Origin: Bacteroidota bacterium
Lineage (GTDB): Bacteria; Bacteroidota; Ignavibacteria; Tepidaquicellales; Tepidaquicellaceae
DNA: 18,842 nt
NCBI GenBank assembly: GCA_023429265.1
Contig: JAEYVS010000115.1
Span: forward strand, 1 to 18,842
Direction: 5' to 3'
The notes under the pieces were generated by a model. It was not told where the DNA came from and ran no database searches. It saw only the letters and a program-made list of their open reading frames with translations. The translations under genes and the position numbers were made by a program. Below are positions 7,113-13,951 of the stretch, one piece after another; within the stretch, counting starts at the first letter, position 1; each line of letters begins with the position of its first letter.

Positions 7113-8444
7113 ATGAAACACTTAAAACTAATTTTAAACATAATTCCGATGCTTTTGATAGCAGGGAATTTATTTGCCTCTTCCTGGACCCCTCTGGGAA
7201 GCGGAATGAACGGTGACGTCAATGCGGTCACCGAATACAACGGCAGCATAATCGCGGGCGGTGAGTTTACTACTGCCGGCGGAAACAGCGCAAAATACAT
7301 AGCCCGGTGGGATGGACAACAATGGTCTCAAATGGGTGATGGATTCAACGATACAGTATATGCTCTGGCAGTGTATAACGGTGAATTATACGCAGGCGGA
7401 GAATTCACTTTTTCCGGCAGTACATTTATCAGGTACATATCAAAATGGAACGGAATAAACTGGGTAAGCGTCGGTAATGGAGTAAATGATGAAGTAAAAG
7501 CCCTTGGTATTTACAATAATTCATTGATAGCAGGTGGTTCTTTTACGAATGCAAGCGGTTCCGGCGCAAATTACATTGCAAAGTGGAATGGAGCATCGTG
7601 GTCAGGGCTTGGAAACGGAATGAACGACCAGGTATTTGCTTTGACAGTATATAATGGAAACCTTGTAGCCGGGGGCCGGTTCAGCGCTGCGGGAAGCATA
7701 AGCGCAAGTAATATTGCAGGATGGAACGGATCTATCTGGACATCACTTGGCGGCGGAGTAAATGACAGAGTGTATGCTTTGGCATCATATAATGGAATGC
7801 TGATAGCAGGCGGAGAATTTACTTCAGCCGGAAGCAGCTCCGCGAGCTATATGGCAAAATGGAACGGCAGCAGCTGGAGCGGATTCTCAAGTGTAGAGGA
7901 CAGGGTATATGCTTTTACTATATATGAGAATCAATTAGTAGCAGCAGGACAATTCAGAAATATTGAAGGAGTAAGCGCAAACAGGATAGCAAGATGGAAC
8001 GGATCACAATGGGCATCATTTGGCTCCGGAATGGACAATAAAGTAGAAGCCCTGACAGTGATAGGGAATTCTTTAATAGCCGGTGGAGAATTTTTCCAGG
8101 CAGGTGGAAATCAGTCCCGTAGAATAGCTGCATGGAATTACAGCTCGACATCGATAACACAAACAGGTAATACAATTTCAGATACTTATGTATTGGCACA
8201 GAATTACCCAAATCCATTCAATCCATCAACATCGATAGAATTCAGCATTCCTGCAAAGGGACACGTAAGCCTGAAGATATTCGATCTTTCCGGAAAAGAA
8301 GTGCAGAGTCTCGTGGACAGAGAATTAAACCAAGGTCAGTACAGCTTTAATTTCGACGCATCCGGACTGACAAGCGGAGTATATTTCTACAGCTTAAAGT
8401 CAGGTAGTTTTGTTGAAACAAGGAAAATGACATTAATTAAATAA
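7113..8444 (+). CDS. Secreted seven-repeat beta-propeller protein with T9SS type A sorting domain (propeller 1)
   Basis: A 443-residue surface or secreted protein. Residues 1-22 form a signal peptide (MKHLKLILNIIPMLLIAGNLFA). Residues 25-343 are seven tandem repeats with pattern W..LG.G.ND.V.AL..YNG.L.AGGEF..AG...YIA.WNG. The repeat tryptophans fall at 25, 71, 117, 163, 209, 255 and 300, an almost invariant 46-residue period, so a seven-bladed propeller is the natural reading. Residues 358-443 are the T9SS sorting domain (NYPNPFNP at 364-371, then SLKIFDLSGKEV, SGVYFYSL and the terminal KMTLIK), which directs export across the outer membrane and is normally removed. Unlike propellers 2 and 3 it lacks the middle carboxypeptidase-regulatory-like domains. 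It has a clear Shine-Dalgarno and is the first large gene behind the dyad promoter. The ligand is unknown; kelch-like and galactose-oxidase-type propellers are alternatives for the fold. Confidence 0.9.
   Translation: MKHLKLILNIIPMLLIAGNLFASSWTPLGSGMNGDVNAVTEYNGSIIAGGEFTTAGGNSAKYIARWDGQQWSQMGDGFNDTVYALAVYNGELYAGGEFTFSGSTFIRYISKWNGINWVSVGNGVNDEVKALGIYNNSLIAGGSFTNASGSGANYIAKWNGASWSGLGNGMNDQVFALTVYNGNLVAGGRFSAAGSISASNIAGWNGSIWTSLGGGVNDRVYALASYNGMLIAGGEFTSAGSSSASYMAKWNGSSWSGFSSVEDRVYAFTIYENQLVAAGQFRNIEGVSANRIARWNGSQWASFGSGMDNKVEALTVIGNSLIAGGEFFQAGGNQSRRIAAWNYSSTSITQTGNTISDTYVLAQNYPNPFNPSTSIEFSIPAKGHVSLKIFDLSGKEVQSLVDRELNQGQYSFNFDASGLTSGVYFYSLKSGSFVETRKMTLIK
7185..8141 (+). repeat. Seven tandem 138-bp coding repeats (46-aa propeller blades)
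   Basis: The coding region of propeller 1 holds seven repeats whose length is 46, 46, 46, 46, 46, 45 codons between successive tryptophans, followed by a last repeat of similar size. The protein pattern (AGGEF, YIA.WNG) is strong but nucleotide copies are well diverged, so it is an old protein repeat and not a recent DNA amplification. Confidence 0.85.
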
Positions 8445-8483
8445 ATGATGACAAAATTTAAAATGAGTAAGGAAAAACAAACA

Positions 8484-9221
8484 ATGAAAAATCCAATTCA
8501 GGAATTACAGGGATCATATTCTAAGACTGCATTTTACATTATGGGATTACTCGGGTTCTTTTTAATCCTCGGTTTCTTATTCTCAGGATGCAGCGATGCC
8601 TCTACAGTGACAGGAAGCAATACCGGGATAACAGGAAATACTGATGATAATACAACGATCAGCACAAAGGTGGAAGGCCAGAATGACGATCCAAACGGAA
8701 CATTGAACATAACTGAAGCAAAGTTCTTATTAAGAGATGTGAAATTCAGACGCACAGACGGCACAGAAGGTGAAGTCAAGGTAGGACCCATCGTAATTAA
8801 TCTCGATCTTTCGGGCAGTGTAAAGGTAAGCGTAAGCGGAAAGATACCGGCGGGCACATTTAACAGGCTTAGATTTAAAATTCATAAGGTGGAAGACTTT
8901 GAGACATCGCCTGACCCGGAATTTAAAGAAGGAACGAGCGGAAGCCAGAGATATTCACTCATTGCAAAAGGAACATACAACGGATCTGCATTTGTATTCA
9001 AGTCCAGAAAGTCACTTAACATGGAATTAGCATTGCAGGCTCCGTTCACGCTCGAAGAAGGGCAGGACATTAATGTAACAATTGTAATAGACCCTTACCA
9101 GTGGTTCAGAGGCGGCAGTGATTTTCTTGATCCAAGGATCGAGGATAATGAAGACGAAATCGAAGATAACATCAAAGATGCATTCAGGAGAGTATTTTTA
9201 GATAACAACTTAAACGGATAA
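8484..9221 (+). CDS. Acidic surface lipoprotein, DUF4382-like
   Basis: This 245-residue protein has a polar N-terminus, a hydrophobic stretch (AFYIMGLLGFFLILGFLF) and a lipobox SGC, making the cysteine near residue 36 the likely lipidated residue. The remainder looks like a beta-sandwich: GTLNITEAKFLLRDVKF, a GPIVINLDLSGS segment and the PAGTFNRLRFKIHK phrase recall DUF4382 (usually ...LPAGTY..IRL...). This match is from memory of the family pattern and moderate. The C-terminus is strongly acidic (RIEDNEDEIEDNIKDAF). The start at 8484 has TAAGGA upstream and gives a sensible signal peptide; in-frame ATGs at 8445, 8448 and 8463 also exist, the first abutting the stop of propeller 1. That juxtaposition implies co-translation. 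It could be an outer-membrane partner of the propeller, which is inferred from position only. Confidence 0.75.
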   Translation: MKNPIQELQGSYSKTAFYIMGLLGFFLILGFLFSGCSDASTVTGSNTGITGNTDDNTTISTKVEGQNDDPNGTLNITEAKFLLRDVKFRRTDGTEGEVKVGPIVINLDLSGSVKVSVSGKIPAGTFNRLRFKIHKVEDFETSPDPEFKEGTSGSQRYSLIAKGTYNGSAFVFKSRKSLNMELALQAPFTLEEGQDINVTIVIDPYQWFRGGSDFLDPRIEDNEDEIEDNIKDAFRRVFLDNNLNG

Positions 9222-9247
9222 CAACCTAGTACCTTCCCCCATAACCA

Positions 9248-9284
9248 GGGTACCCTGCTGCGTTTCGCAGGGTATCCTTTTAAA
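9248..9284 (+). terminator. Intercistronic hairpin, weak terminator or attenuator
   Basis: An 11-bp stem (GGGTACCCTGC at 9248-9258 and GCAGGGTATCC at 9267-9277, one G-T pair) with an eight-base loop is followed by only four T then AAAAAA. It lies 26 bp after the lipoprotein stop and 14 bp before the DUF4160-like gene. No promoter is visible between it and that gene, so it may only partly stop transcription and set the ratio of surface proteins to regulator. Confidence 0.75.
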
Positions 9285-9291
9285 AAAGAAG

Positions 9292-9540
9292 ATGATGATG
9301 AACACAAATACAAGAATAATCAGCGTAGTAGTGGAGAAAGGGAAAATTAATAATATTTATTACCCGCACTTTGTTGCTTATTTTAACGGGGGCAGCGCAA
9401 AAATATCGCTCGACAGAAAAATGACCGAAGGGGAACTTCCCCCGGAATCAACACATATGATAATGGACTGGGCGAGAAGAAACTATGACTTGCTGGAAAA
9501 AAAATGGGTAAACATAATTGGTCATACACACACTAAATAA
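9292..9540 (+). CDS. DUF4160-like small protein, copy 1
   Basis: An 82-residue soluble protein with no signal peptide. The order of motifs fits DUF4160: YYPHF at 23-27 (family usually PPHFH), a short FNGG turn and AKISLD strand, EGELP at 46-50, DWA at 59-61 and a closing tryptophan at 72. The second histidine of PHFH is replaced by valine. DUF4160 proteins are small, of unknown function, and are often found beside DUF2442 in toxin-antitoxin-like pairs; here the partner is instead a TrmB-like regulator 12 bp downstream. Three ATG codons in a row (9292, 9295, 9298) make the exact start uncertain and there is no strong Shine-Dalgarno. Paralog of the protein at 12791, sharing YYPHF, EGE.P and WA motifs. 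Confidence 0.75.
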   Translation: MMMNTNTRIISVVVEKGKINNIYYPHFVAYFNGGSAKISLDRKMTEGELPPESTHMIMDWARRNYDLLEKKWVNIIGHTHTK

Positions 9541-9552
9541 CAAATTACAAAA

Positions 9553-10404
9553 ATGAAGGAATTAATATCGGAGCTGGAAGGACTGGGGTTCACGAACTAC
9601 GAGGCAAAGGTATTTGTTTCCCTGATGAAGGGCTTTAACATGTCAGCGCCTGAGGTAGCAGAGGATTCAAAAGTGCCGAAGAGCTCAGCATACGATATCC
9701 TTAAGATATTTGCAGAACGGGGATACTGCAACGAGATACAGACACCGTCAAAGATACGGTATGAGATAGTGGCACCGGATATAGTGAAAGGAAAGATCAG
9801 CAATGAATTGACATATGCATATGATCACAAAAAAGAACTATTGGATTCTTCCTTTGATAAGTTATCTACATTGTTTAAATCAAATGTTGGTTCTGATGGA
9901 ATTACCGACGTCGAATTAATAAGAGGATTCAATAAGTATAGATTTGTAAAGTTTTTGGATCTCTTAAAGGAAGCTAAAAATGAAATGCTTTTAATGAATA
10001 GGCTTGAAGGAAATGTTTCCCAAAGTTTAGATAAGGAAACAAAGAAATTTTTTAAGAATGGTGGCACAATTAGATCTATATATGAGGCAAGTACAAAATT
10101 CAAATTAGAGAAGGATGGTATATGGAGTTCTGTGAGTGAAGAAGATTTAATTGCTTTATGTAATAAATTTGAAAGTGAAGGTGAAAAGATTAGATTAACG
10201 AGTAAGGTTTCTCAAAATATGGCAATATTTGACAGAGAAATAGTATTTACAAGTTTAGTAAACGAATCAAAAGTAAAGAATAAGCGAACTGATATAATTA
10301 TTCGTAATAAAGATTATGCCGAATCAATGGTAGAATTGTTTGAGTTGAATTGGAATAAATCTGAAACCGTAAAGAATTACAAGAATAAACTCAATAATGT
10401 ATAA
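9553..10404 (+). CDS. TrmB-like transcriptional regulator, copy 1
   Basis: A 283-residue DNA-binding protein. Residues 1-75 form a winged helix-turn-helix of TrmB type: LGFTNYEAKVFVSLM, MSAPEVAEDSKVPKSSAYDILKIFAERG, then a wing ending in SKIRYEIVAPD. Residues 78-112 are a charged helix, probably a dimer coiled coil. Residues 117-275 resemble the phospholipase-D-like sensor domain of TrmB relatives (VELIRGFNKYR..KFLDLLKEAKNEMLL). TrmB proteins of archaea are sugar-responsive; the ligand here is unknown. The last base of the stop overlaps the possible start of propeller 2. Base composition falls sharply after about position 9790: sample 60-bp stretches go from 48% to about 27-30% G+C, near the end of the winged helix. 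Confidence 0.85.
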   Translation: MKELISELEGLGFTNYEAKVFVSLMKGFNMSAPEVAEDSKVPKSSAYDILKIFAERGYCNEIQTPSKIRYEIVAPDIVKGKISNELTYAYDHKKELLDSSFDKLSTLFKSNVGSDGITDVELIRGFNKYRFVKFLDLLKEAKNEMLLMNRLEGNVSQSLDKETKKFFKNGGTIRSIYEASTKFKLEKDGIWSSVSEEDLIALCNKFESEGEKIRLTSKVSQNMAIFDREIVFTSLVNESKVKNKRTDIIIRNKDYAESMVELFELNWNKSETVKNYKNKLNNV

Positions 10405-10405
10405 A

Positions 10406-12415
10406 ATGAAGAAACTAATTGCAGCTTTTTTGGTATGGGGAGCATTAAGTTCATATGTATTTGCCGGAGGAAATCCACCTATTCAGGGCTGGACTAATCT
10501 GGGAAGCGGAGTAAATGGAGAAGTTAATTCAATAATAGAATATAACGGAGATATTTATGCCGGCGGTGAGTTTACCATAGCAGGCGGTAATAGCATAAGC
10601 TTCATAGCCAGATGGGACGGTAGTCAATGGTCTTCATTAGGATCGGGTGTTAACGGTTTTGTTGATGCAATGGCTGTTTATAACGGTGAATTATATGCAG
10701 GGGGTTCTTTTTCTACAGCCGGAGGGATGAACGTAAATAACATTGCCAAATGGAACGGGAGCAGCTGGTCAGCTGTTGGAAGCGGCTTAAATGATGATGT
10801 AAGGGCTATGATTATATATAATGGAGAGTTAATTGTTGGCGGTGCATTTTCAAATCAAGGTCAGAATATTGCTAAATGGAATGGCAGCGTCTGGTCTTCA
10901 TTAGGCTCCGGGACTGAAGATGACGTACACGCTTTTGCTATATGGCAGGGAAATTTGATAGCCGGAGGTAGATTTATATCTGCGGGGGGAGTATCTGCGA
11001 GCAGAGTCGCAAGATGGAACGGTTCTACCTGGTCGGCGGTGAGTCCGGATAACATCCAGGATAGAGTATTCGCCCTGGGAGTTTTAAATGATACACTTTA
11101 TGCAGGTGGAAGATTTGAGAGCGTAAATGGTGATCCCGGGAAGAGAATGATCGTTAAACTTGCAGGGAGCTCGTGGCAGGGACTGGCCAATAGTCTTGAA
11201 AATAACAGAGAAGTTAACGCAATTTCCACATTTAAAAATCAACTCGTTGTCGGAGGACAATTCGAAAAAGCTTATAATACGACTGACACACTTACCGTAT
11301 ATAATATTGCGAGATGGAATGGTTTCCGTTGGGACAGATTTCAGACAGGTATGGACGAAAGGGTTAGTTCTCTTTATACAAGCATTTCTTCAGCTGATAC
11401 AACATTAATCGCCGGTGGAGAGTTCTTTTTTGCTGGAGGACGTCCCGCAAATCACATTGCTATTTGGACTGATTCGATCAGAACATATTCGATCGAAGGG
11501 ACGGTTAGGTACCTCTCAAATAATCAGCCGGTAAACGGTGGATATGTTAAAGCTGTGCGTTTAGAGCTTGCCACAAGACAGTTTCTAACACTTGATTCGG
11601 TTCAAATTAATCCTGTGGATGGTACATACAGATTAAATGTAATTAGAGCAGATACAGTTGATGTTATTGCATTTCCTAACGATGTTGAAGGACAAGATTT
11701 TATACCCACCTATGGTGGGAATACGATTTACTGGGAAGGATCTGAATCGATATTACTCCAGTCAGATACTACCGATATAGATATAAGTGTAGTAGATGCG
11801 CAGCCAACCGATGCATCAGGTACAGGAACCATAAGAGGAAAGGTAGCTTTAAATTACCTTCCTACAGGATTTCTTTCAGGGTTGGGAGAAGAGTTTACAG
11901 GGGGTTCAAATGTATATGCCGAGCTTAACGGTGTCTTTAAGAATTTCGATATAAGTACTGATTTCGAAACTTTTGAGATAACCTCACTTCCGGCAGGAAC
12001 TTATAACATTATAGTAAACAGGCTCGGGTATGAATCAGATACGATTGTTGTGAATCTCACAAACGGGGGTACCGTGGAAAACACGAACTTTTTAATTAAC
12101 CCGCTTGATAACCCAGTCTCCGTACAAAACATCAGTACCTCGATACCGGATAATATTACGCTGTATCAGAATTACCCGAACCCCTTCAATCCTACGACGA
12201 ACATAAGGTTTGACATTAAGAGTAAAGCTAACGTGACGATGTATCTGTATAATTCGCTCGGGCAGGTGGTAAGGAAAATGATAAACAATGAGACTTACAC
12301 TCCCGGGTCATACGAACTGAGTCTGGATGCATCTGGAATGGCATCGGGGATTTATTTTTATAAGCTGGTAACAGGTGAAACTTCTTTTACTAAAAAGATG
12401 GTTCTATTAAAGTAG
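10406..12415 (+). CDS. Secreted seven-repeat propeller with two carboxypeptidase-regulatory-like domains and T9SS tag (propeller 2)
   Basis: From the ATG at 10406 this has 669 residues; an ATG at 10397 would add three and overlap the regulator by eight bases, so translation is probably coupled. Numbering here uses the longer form. Residues 4-24 are a signal peptide (MKKLIAAFLVWGALSSYVFAG). Seven repeats run from 32 to 358 with tryptophans at 32, 78, 124, 166, 212, 260 and 312. Residues 365-470 and 476-570 look like two beta-sandwich domains of carboxypeptidase-regulatory type (SIEGTVRY...DGTYRLNV; IRGKVALNY...LPAGTYNIIVNRLGYES). The T9SS type A domain is 587-672 with NYPNPFNP at 592-599 and KKMVLLK at the end. 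It is close in layout to propeller 3 throughout its length, less so to propeller 1. Confidence 0.92.
   Translation: MKKLIAAFLVWGALSSYVFAGGNPPIQGWTNLGSGVNGEVNSIIEYNGDIYAGGEFTIAGGNSISFIARWDGSQWSSLGSGVNGFVDAMAVYNGELYAGGSFSTAGGMNVNNIAKWNGSSWSAVGSGLNDDVRAMIIYNGELIVGGAFSNQGQNIAKWNGSVWSSLGSGTEDDVHAFAIWQGNLIAGGRFISAGGVSASRVARWNGSTWSAVSPDNIQDRVFALGVLNDTLYAGGRFESVNGDPGKRMIVKLAGSSWQGLANSLENNREVNAISTFKNQLVVGGQFEKAYNTTDTLTVYNIARWNGFRWDRFQTGMDERVSSLYTSISSADTTLIAGGEFFFAGGRPANHIAIWTDSIRTYSIEGTVRYLSNNQPVNGGYVKAVRLELATRQFLTLDSVQINPVDGTYRLNVIRADTVDVIAFPNDVEGQDFIPTYGGNTIYWEGSESILLQSDTTDIDISVVDAQPTDASGTGTIRGKVALNYLPTGFLSGLGEEFTGGSNVYAELNGVFKNFDISTDFETFEITSLPAGTYNIIVNRLGYESDTIVVNLTNGGTVENTNFLINPLDNPVSVQNISTSIPDNITLYQNYPNPFNPTTNIRFDIKSKANVTMYLYNSLGQVVRKMINNETYTPGSYELSLDASGMASGIYFYKLVTGETSFTKKMVLLK
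10490..11470 (+). repeat. Seven tandem propeller repeats in propeller 2
   Basis: Protein repeats with core AGG.F and IA.WNG and a period of 42-52 residues. Blade three is short (42), and blade six carries an insertion before YNIARWNG. Less regular than the repeats of propeller 1. Confidence 0.8.
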
Positions 12416-12518
12416 ATCAAGTAATAACATACACTGAAGCTAGTACGAGGATAAAGCTAAAAGCAATACGCTAAAGCTAAGTGCATTAAAAACATTTACT
12501 TTTTCTTTTTTCTCCCTT

Positions 12519-12547
12519 AAAAGCCCTCTAAGTTGAGGGCTTTTTTA
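12519..12547 (+). terminator. Factor-independent terminator of operon A/B
   Basis: A perfect 10-bp stem (AAAAGCCCTC at 12519-12528, GAGGGCTTTT at 12535-12544) with a TAAGTT loop and a T run. It lies about 100 bp after the propeller 2 stop. The spacer between (12416-12518) contains only two copies of TAAAGCTAA (12452, 12472) and pyrimidine-rich sequence. Confidence 0.95.
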
Positions 12548-12563
12548 TTTCCGGATTATTCGC

Positions 12564-12592
12564 TTGACAATGATAGAAAATGAATATACATT
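12564..12592 (+). promoter_or_regulatory. Promoter of operon C (TTGACA, 17 bp, TACATT)
   Basis: TTGACA at 12564-12569 is followed by a 17-bp spacer and TACATT at 12587-12592 (TATACA two bases earlier is the alternative). It sits 17 bp after the preceding terminator and is placed exactly like the promoter at 6932 relative to its dyad and first ATG. Confidence 0.6.
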
Positions 12593-12613
12593 GTTGTAGC
12601 TTTAACTACGACA
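12592..12613 (+). promoter_or_regulatory. 22-bp dyad (8-6-8), second copy of the putative operator
   Basis: TGTTGTAG, a six-base CTTTAA loop, CTACGACA: an inverted repeat with one G-T mismatch. It matches the element at 6961 at 12 of 22 positions. At the outer pair 2/21 (A-T to G-C) and inner pair 8/15 (C-G to G-C) both arms changed together, so the symmetry itself has been kept. It begins 28 bp after the start of TTGACA, against 29 bp in the first copy. Confidence 0.6.
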
Positions 12614-12644
12614 GTTAAGGTTAATTATTTAGGAGGAACATAAA

Positions 12645-12749
12645 ATGACACAATTAACGCAAAAAAACACAGCAAAAACGGGGAAAAGTTATTTGATCGC
12701 TATGGTAGCACTGACCATTTTGATGGTAGTTGTTATGGTTATCAGTTAA
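12645..12749 (+). CDS. 34-residue single-pass membrane peptide
   Basis: ATG at 12645, eight bases after a very strong Shine-Dalgarno (AGGAGG, 12631-12636), opens a 34-codon ORF ending at TAA 12747-12749. Residues 1-15 are polar and basic (MTQLTQKNTAKTGKS). Residues 16-33 are an uninterrupted hydrophobic helix made of Y, L, I, A, M, V and T. There is no cleavage site after the helix, so an N-in membrane anchor is likely. It is the first ORF of operon C, 41 bp before the DUF4160-like gene, and occupies the place of the 12-codon leader ORF in operon A/B. The combination of the best ribosome site in the window and a full transmembrane helix argues for a real gene. I do not recognise its family. 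Confidence 0.7.
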   Translation: MTQLTQKNTAKTGKSYLIAMVALTILMVVVMVIS

Positions 12750-12790
12750 TTTCATTTCTATCTACATTTAAAAAGCAAAATTACAGCGGG

Positions 12791-13096
12791 GTGGTAGTAC
12801 TCAGAAATCAAATAAATGAGGGTTACAAGATCTTAATGGATTTCGGAAAGATCGCGGATACTTATTACCCGCACTTTATAGTGGAGCATGATGATTCGCA
12901 AAGCAAGAATGCACGTGTTAAGTTTTCGATAGATATGCGTATCATCGAGGGTGAAGTGCCGGTCGATATCACTCAGGACATAATATCGTGGGCTCACGCG
13001 CACTATAAGGTGCTCGAGGAAAGTTGGCTTGAACTTATCGAGCTGGAGATCTCATCGAAATTCCACAGACGCAATAACAATCTAAACGCAGCGTAG
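12791..13096 (+). CDS. DUF4160-like small protein, copy 2
   Basis: A 101-residue soluble protein starting at GTG, paralogous to the one at 9292. Motifs are YYPHF at 25-29, VKFSID near 43-48, EGEVP at 53-57, SWA at 66-68 and Trp79. The stretch coding for YYPHF shares 16 identical bases with copy 1 (9357-9372 and 12862-12877). It has an extra C-terminal tail rich in Arg, Asn and Ala. The GTG at 12791 is chosen because similarity to copy 1 begins before the first in-frame ATG (12836), around GYKILMDFGKI; the true start is not certain. The TrmB-like gene follows after 9 bp. As in copy 1 the usual PHFH is PHF followed by a hydrophobic residue, isoleucine here. Confidence 0.75.
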   Translation: MVVLRNQINEGYKILMDFGKIADTYYPHFIVEHDDSQSKNARVKFSIDMRIIEGEVPVDITQDIISWAHAHYKVLEESWLELIELEISSKFHRRNNNLNAA

Positions 13097-13105
13097 TATC
13101 TTTTT

Positions 13106-13951
13106 ATGAAGGATCTTGTAAAACAATTAGAGGCGATAGGATTTACGAATTACGAGTCCAAAGTCTTCATGGTACTGATGCAGGGCCATAATATGACTGC
13201 TGCCGAGATAGCCAAAGAGGCCAATATACCGCGTACGTCCGTCTATGAGATCCTTAAGTCATTCGCGCAGAAGGGCATCTGCAATGAGATAGAGACCCCC
13301 AGTAAGCTTCGCTACGAGATGATAGATCCTGATGTGGTGGAGGATAAGCTGCAGCGTGAGATTAAGAATTCCTACGATAAAAAAGCTTCTGAACTCGACA
13401 ACTCATTTAAGTCGCTGAAAAGTCTGTATAAGGCAAAGGCTCAAAAGGAAGCGGGAGAGAAGATTGAGCTGCTGAGGGGGTTTAATAAACACCGAACCAG
13501 TAAATTTCTTAATTTGTTGAATAAAGCTAAAAAGGAAATTTTAATAGCGAATAAATTACCGGATAGGATTTCTAAGAAAGCAAGTGATGAAGCCGATGAG
13601 TTTCTTGATAACGGAGGTAAATTAAGAACTATATACCAAATAGGTGAGACAGTCCGAGTAAGATATGACGAAGGATGGCGCGAAGTTAATAAAAAGGAGT
13701 TGATAGAATTATTAAAATCCTATGAAACAGATTCAGCAGAAATTAGACTTACGGATAATTTACCTCAGTCCTTTTTTGTATTTGACGAAAGGTATGTATT
13801 CCTAAACATAGTGGACGAATCTGTTGATCAATTTAATAAAAGTGATCTGATTATAGACAATGAAAAATATGCTACTGCAATGAAAGATCTGTTTGATTAT
13901 TATTGGGATAACTCAATGACGATCAGTGAATTCGAAAAATCCGAGAAATGA
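13106..13951 (+). CDS. TrmB-like transcriptional regulator, copy 2
   Basis: A 281-residue paralog of the regulator at 9553, similar over its full length. The winged helix is at 1-75 (IGFTNYESKVFMVLM, MTAAEIAKEANIPRTSVYEILKSFAQKG, wing SKLRYEMIDPD). A charged helix covers 78-112. The C-terminal sensor-like domain begins at IELLRGFNKHR near 121-131. The recognition helix region differs from copy 1 at several positions (IPRTSVYEI against VPKSSAYDI), so the two may have similar but not identical sites, in line with two similar but not identical dyads. The 3' end overlaps the propeller 3 start by four bases (ATGA), which implies translational coupling. G+C falls from about 43% to 20-40% in sampled 60-bp stretches after about 13487. 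Confidence 0.85.
   Translation: MKDLVKQLEAIGFTNYESKVFMVLMQGHNMTAAEIAKEANIPRTSVYEILKSFAQKGICNEIETPSKLRYEMIDPDVVEDKLQREIKNSYDKKASELDNSFKSLKSLYKAKAQKEAGEKIELLRGFNKHRTSKFLNLLNKAKKEILIANKLPDRISKKASDEADEFLDNGGKLRTIYQIGETVRVRYDEGWREVNKKELIELLKSYETDSAEIRLTDNLPQSFFVFDERYVFLNIVDESVDQFNKSDLIIDNEKYATAMKDLFDYYWDNSMTISEFEKSEK

Noticed and set aside
7185..8141. 138-bp periodic DNA considered as a CRISPR-like or satellite array
   Set aside because: The period is in codons, the reading frame stays open, nucleotide copies are diverged, and the translation gives clean propeller blades.
9292..10404. Calling the DUF4160-like and TrmB-like pair a toxin-antitoxin system
   Set aside because: The small size and pairing are suggestive, but no toxin fold or active site is visible and the third gene is a secreted protein in both copies; a regulatory cassette fits better.
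11160..11408. Plus-strand frames inside propeller 2 (11160-11408), propeller 3 (14192-14419) and the Omp28-like gene (17182-17376)
   Set aside because: They overlap strongly supported coding sequence in another frame and show no domain or ribosome site.
12452..12480. Direct repeat TAAAGCTAA (12452-12460 and 12472-12480) after propeller 2
   Set aside because: Nine-base repeat in AT-rich untranslated sequence with no further copies in order; too short to support an attachment or binding site.
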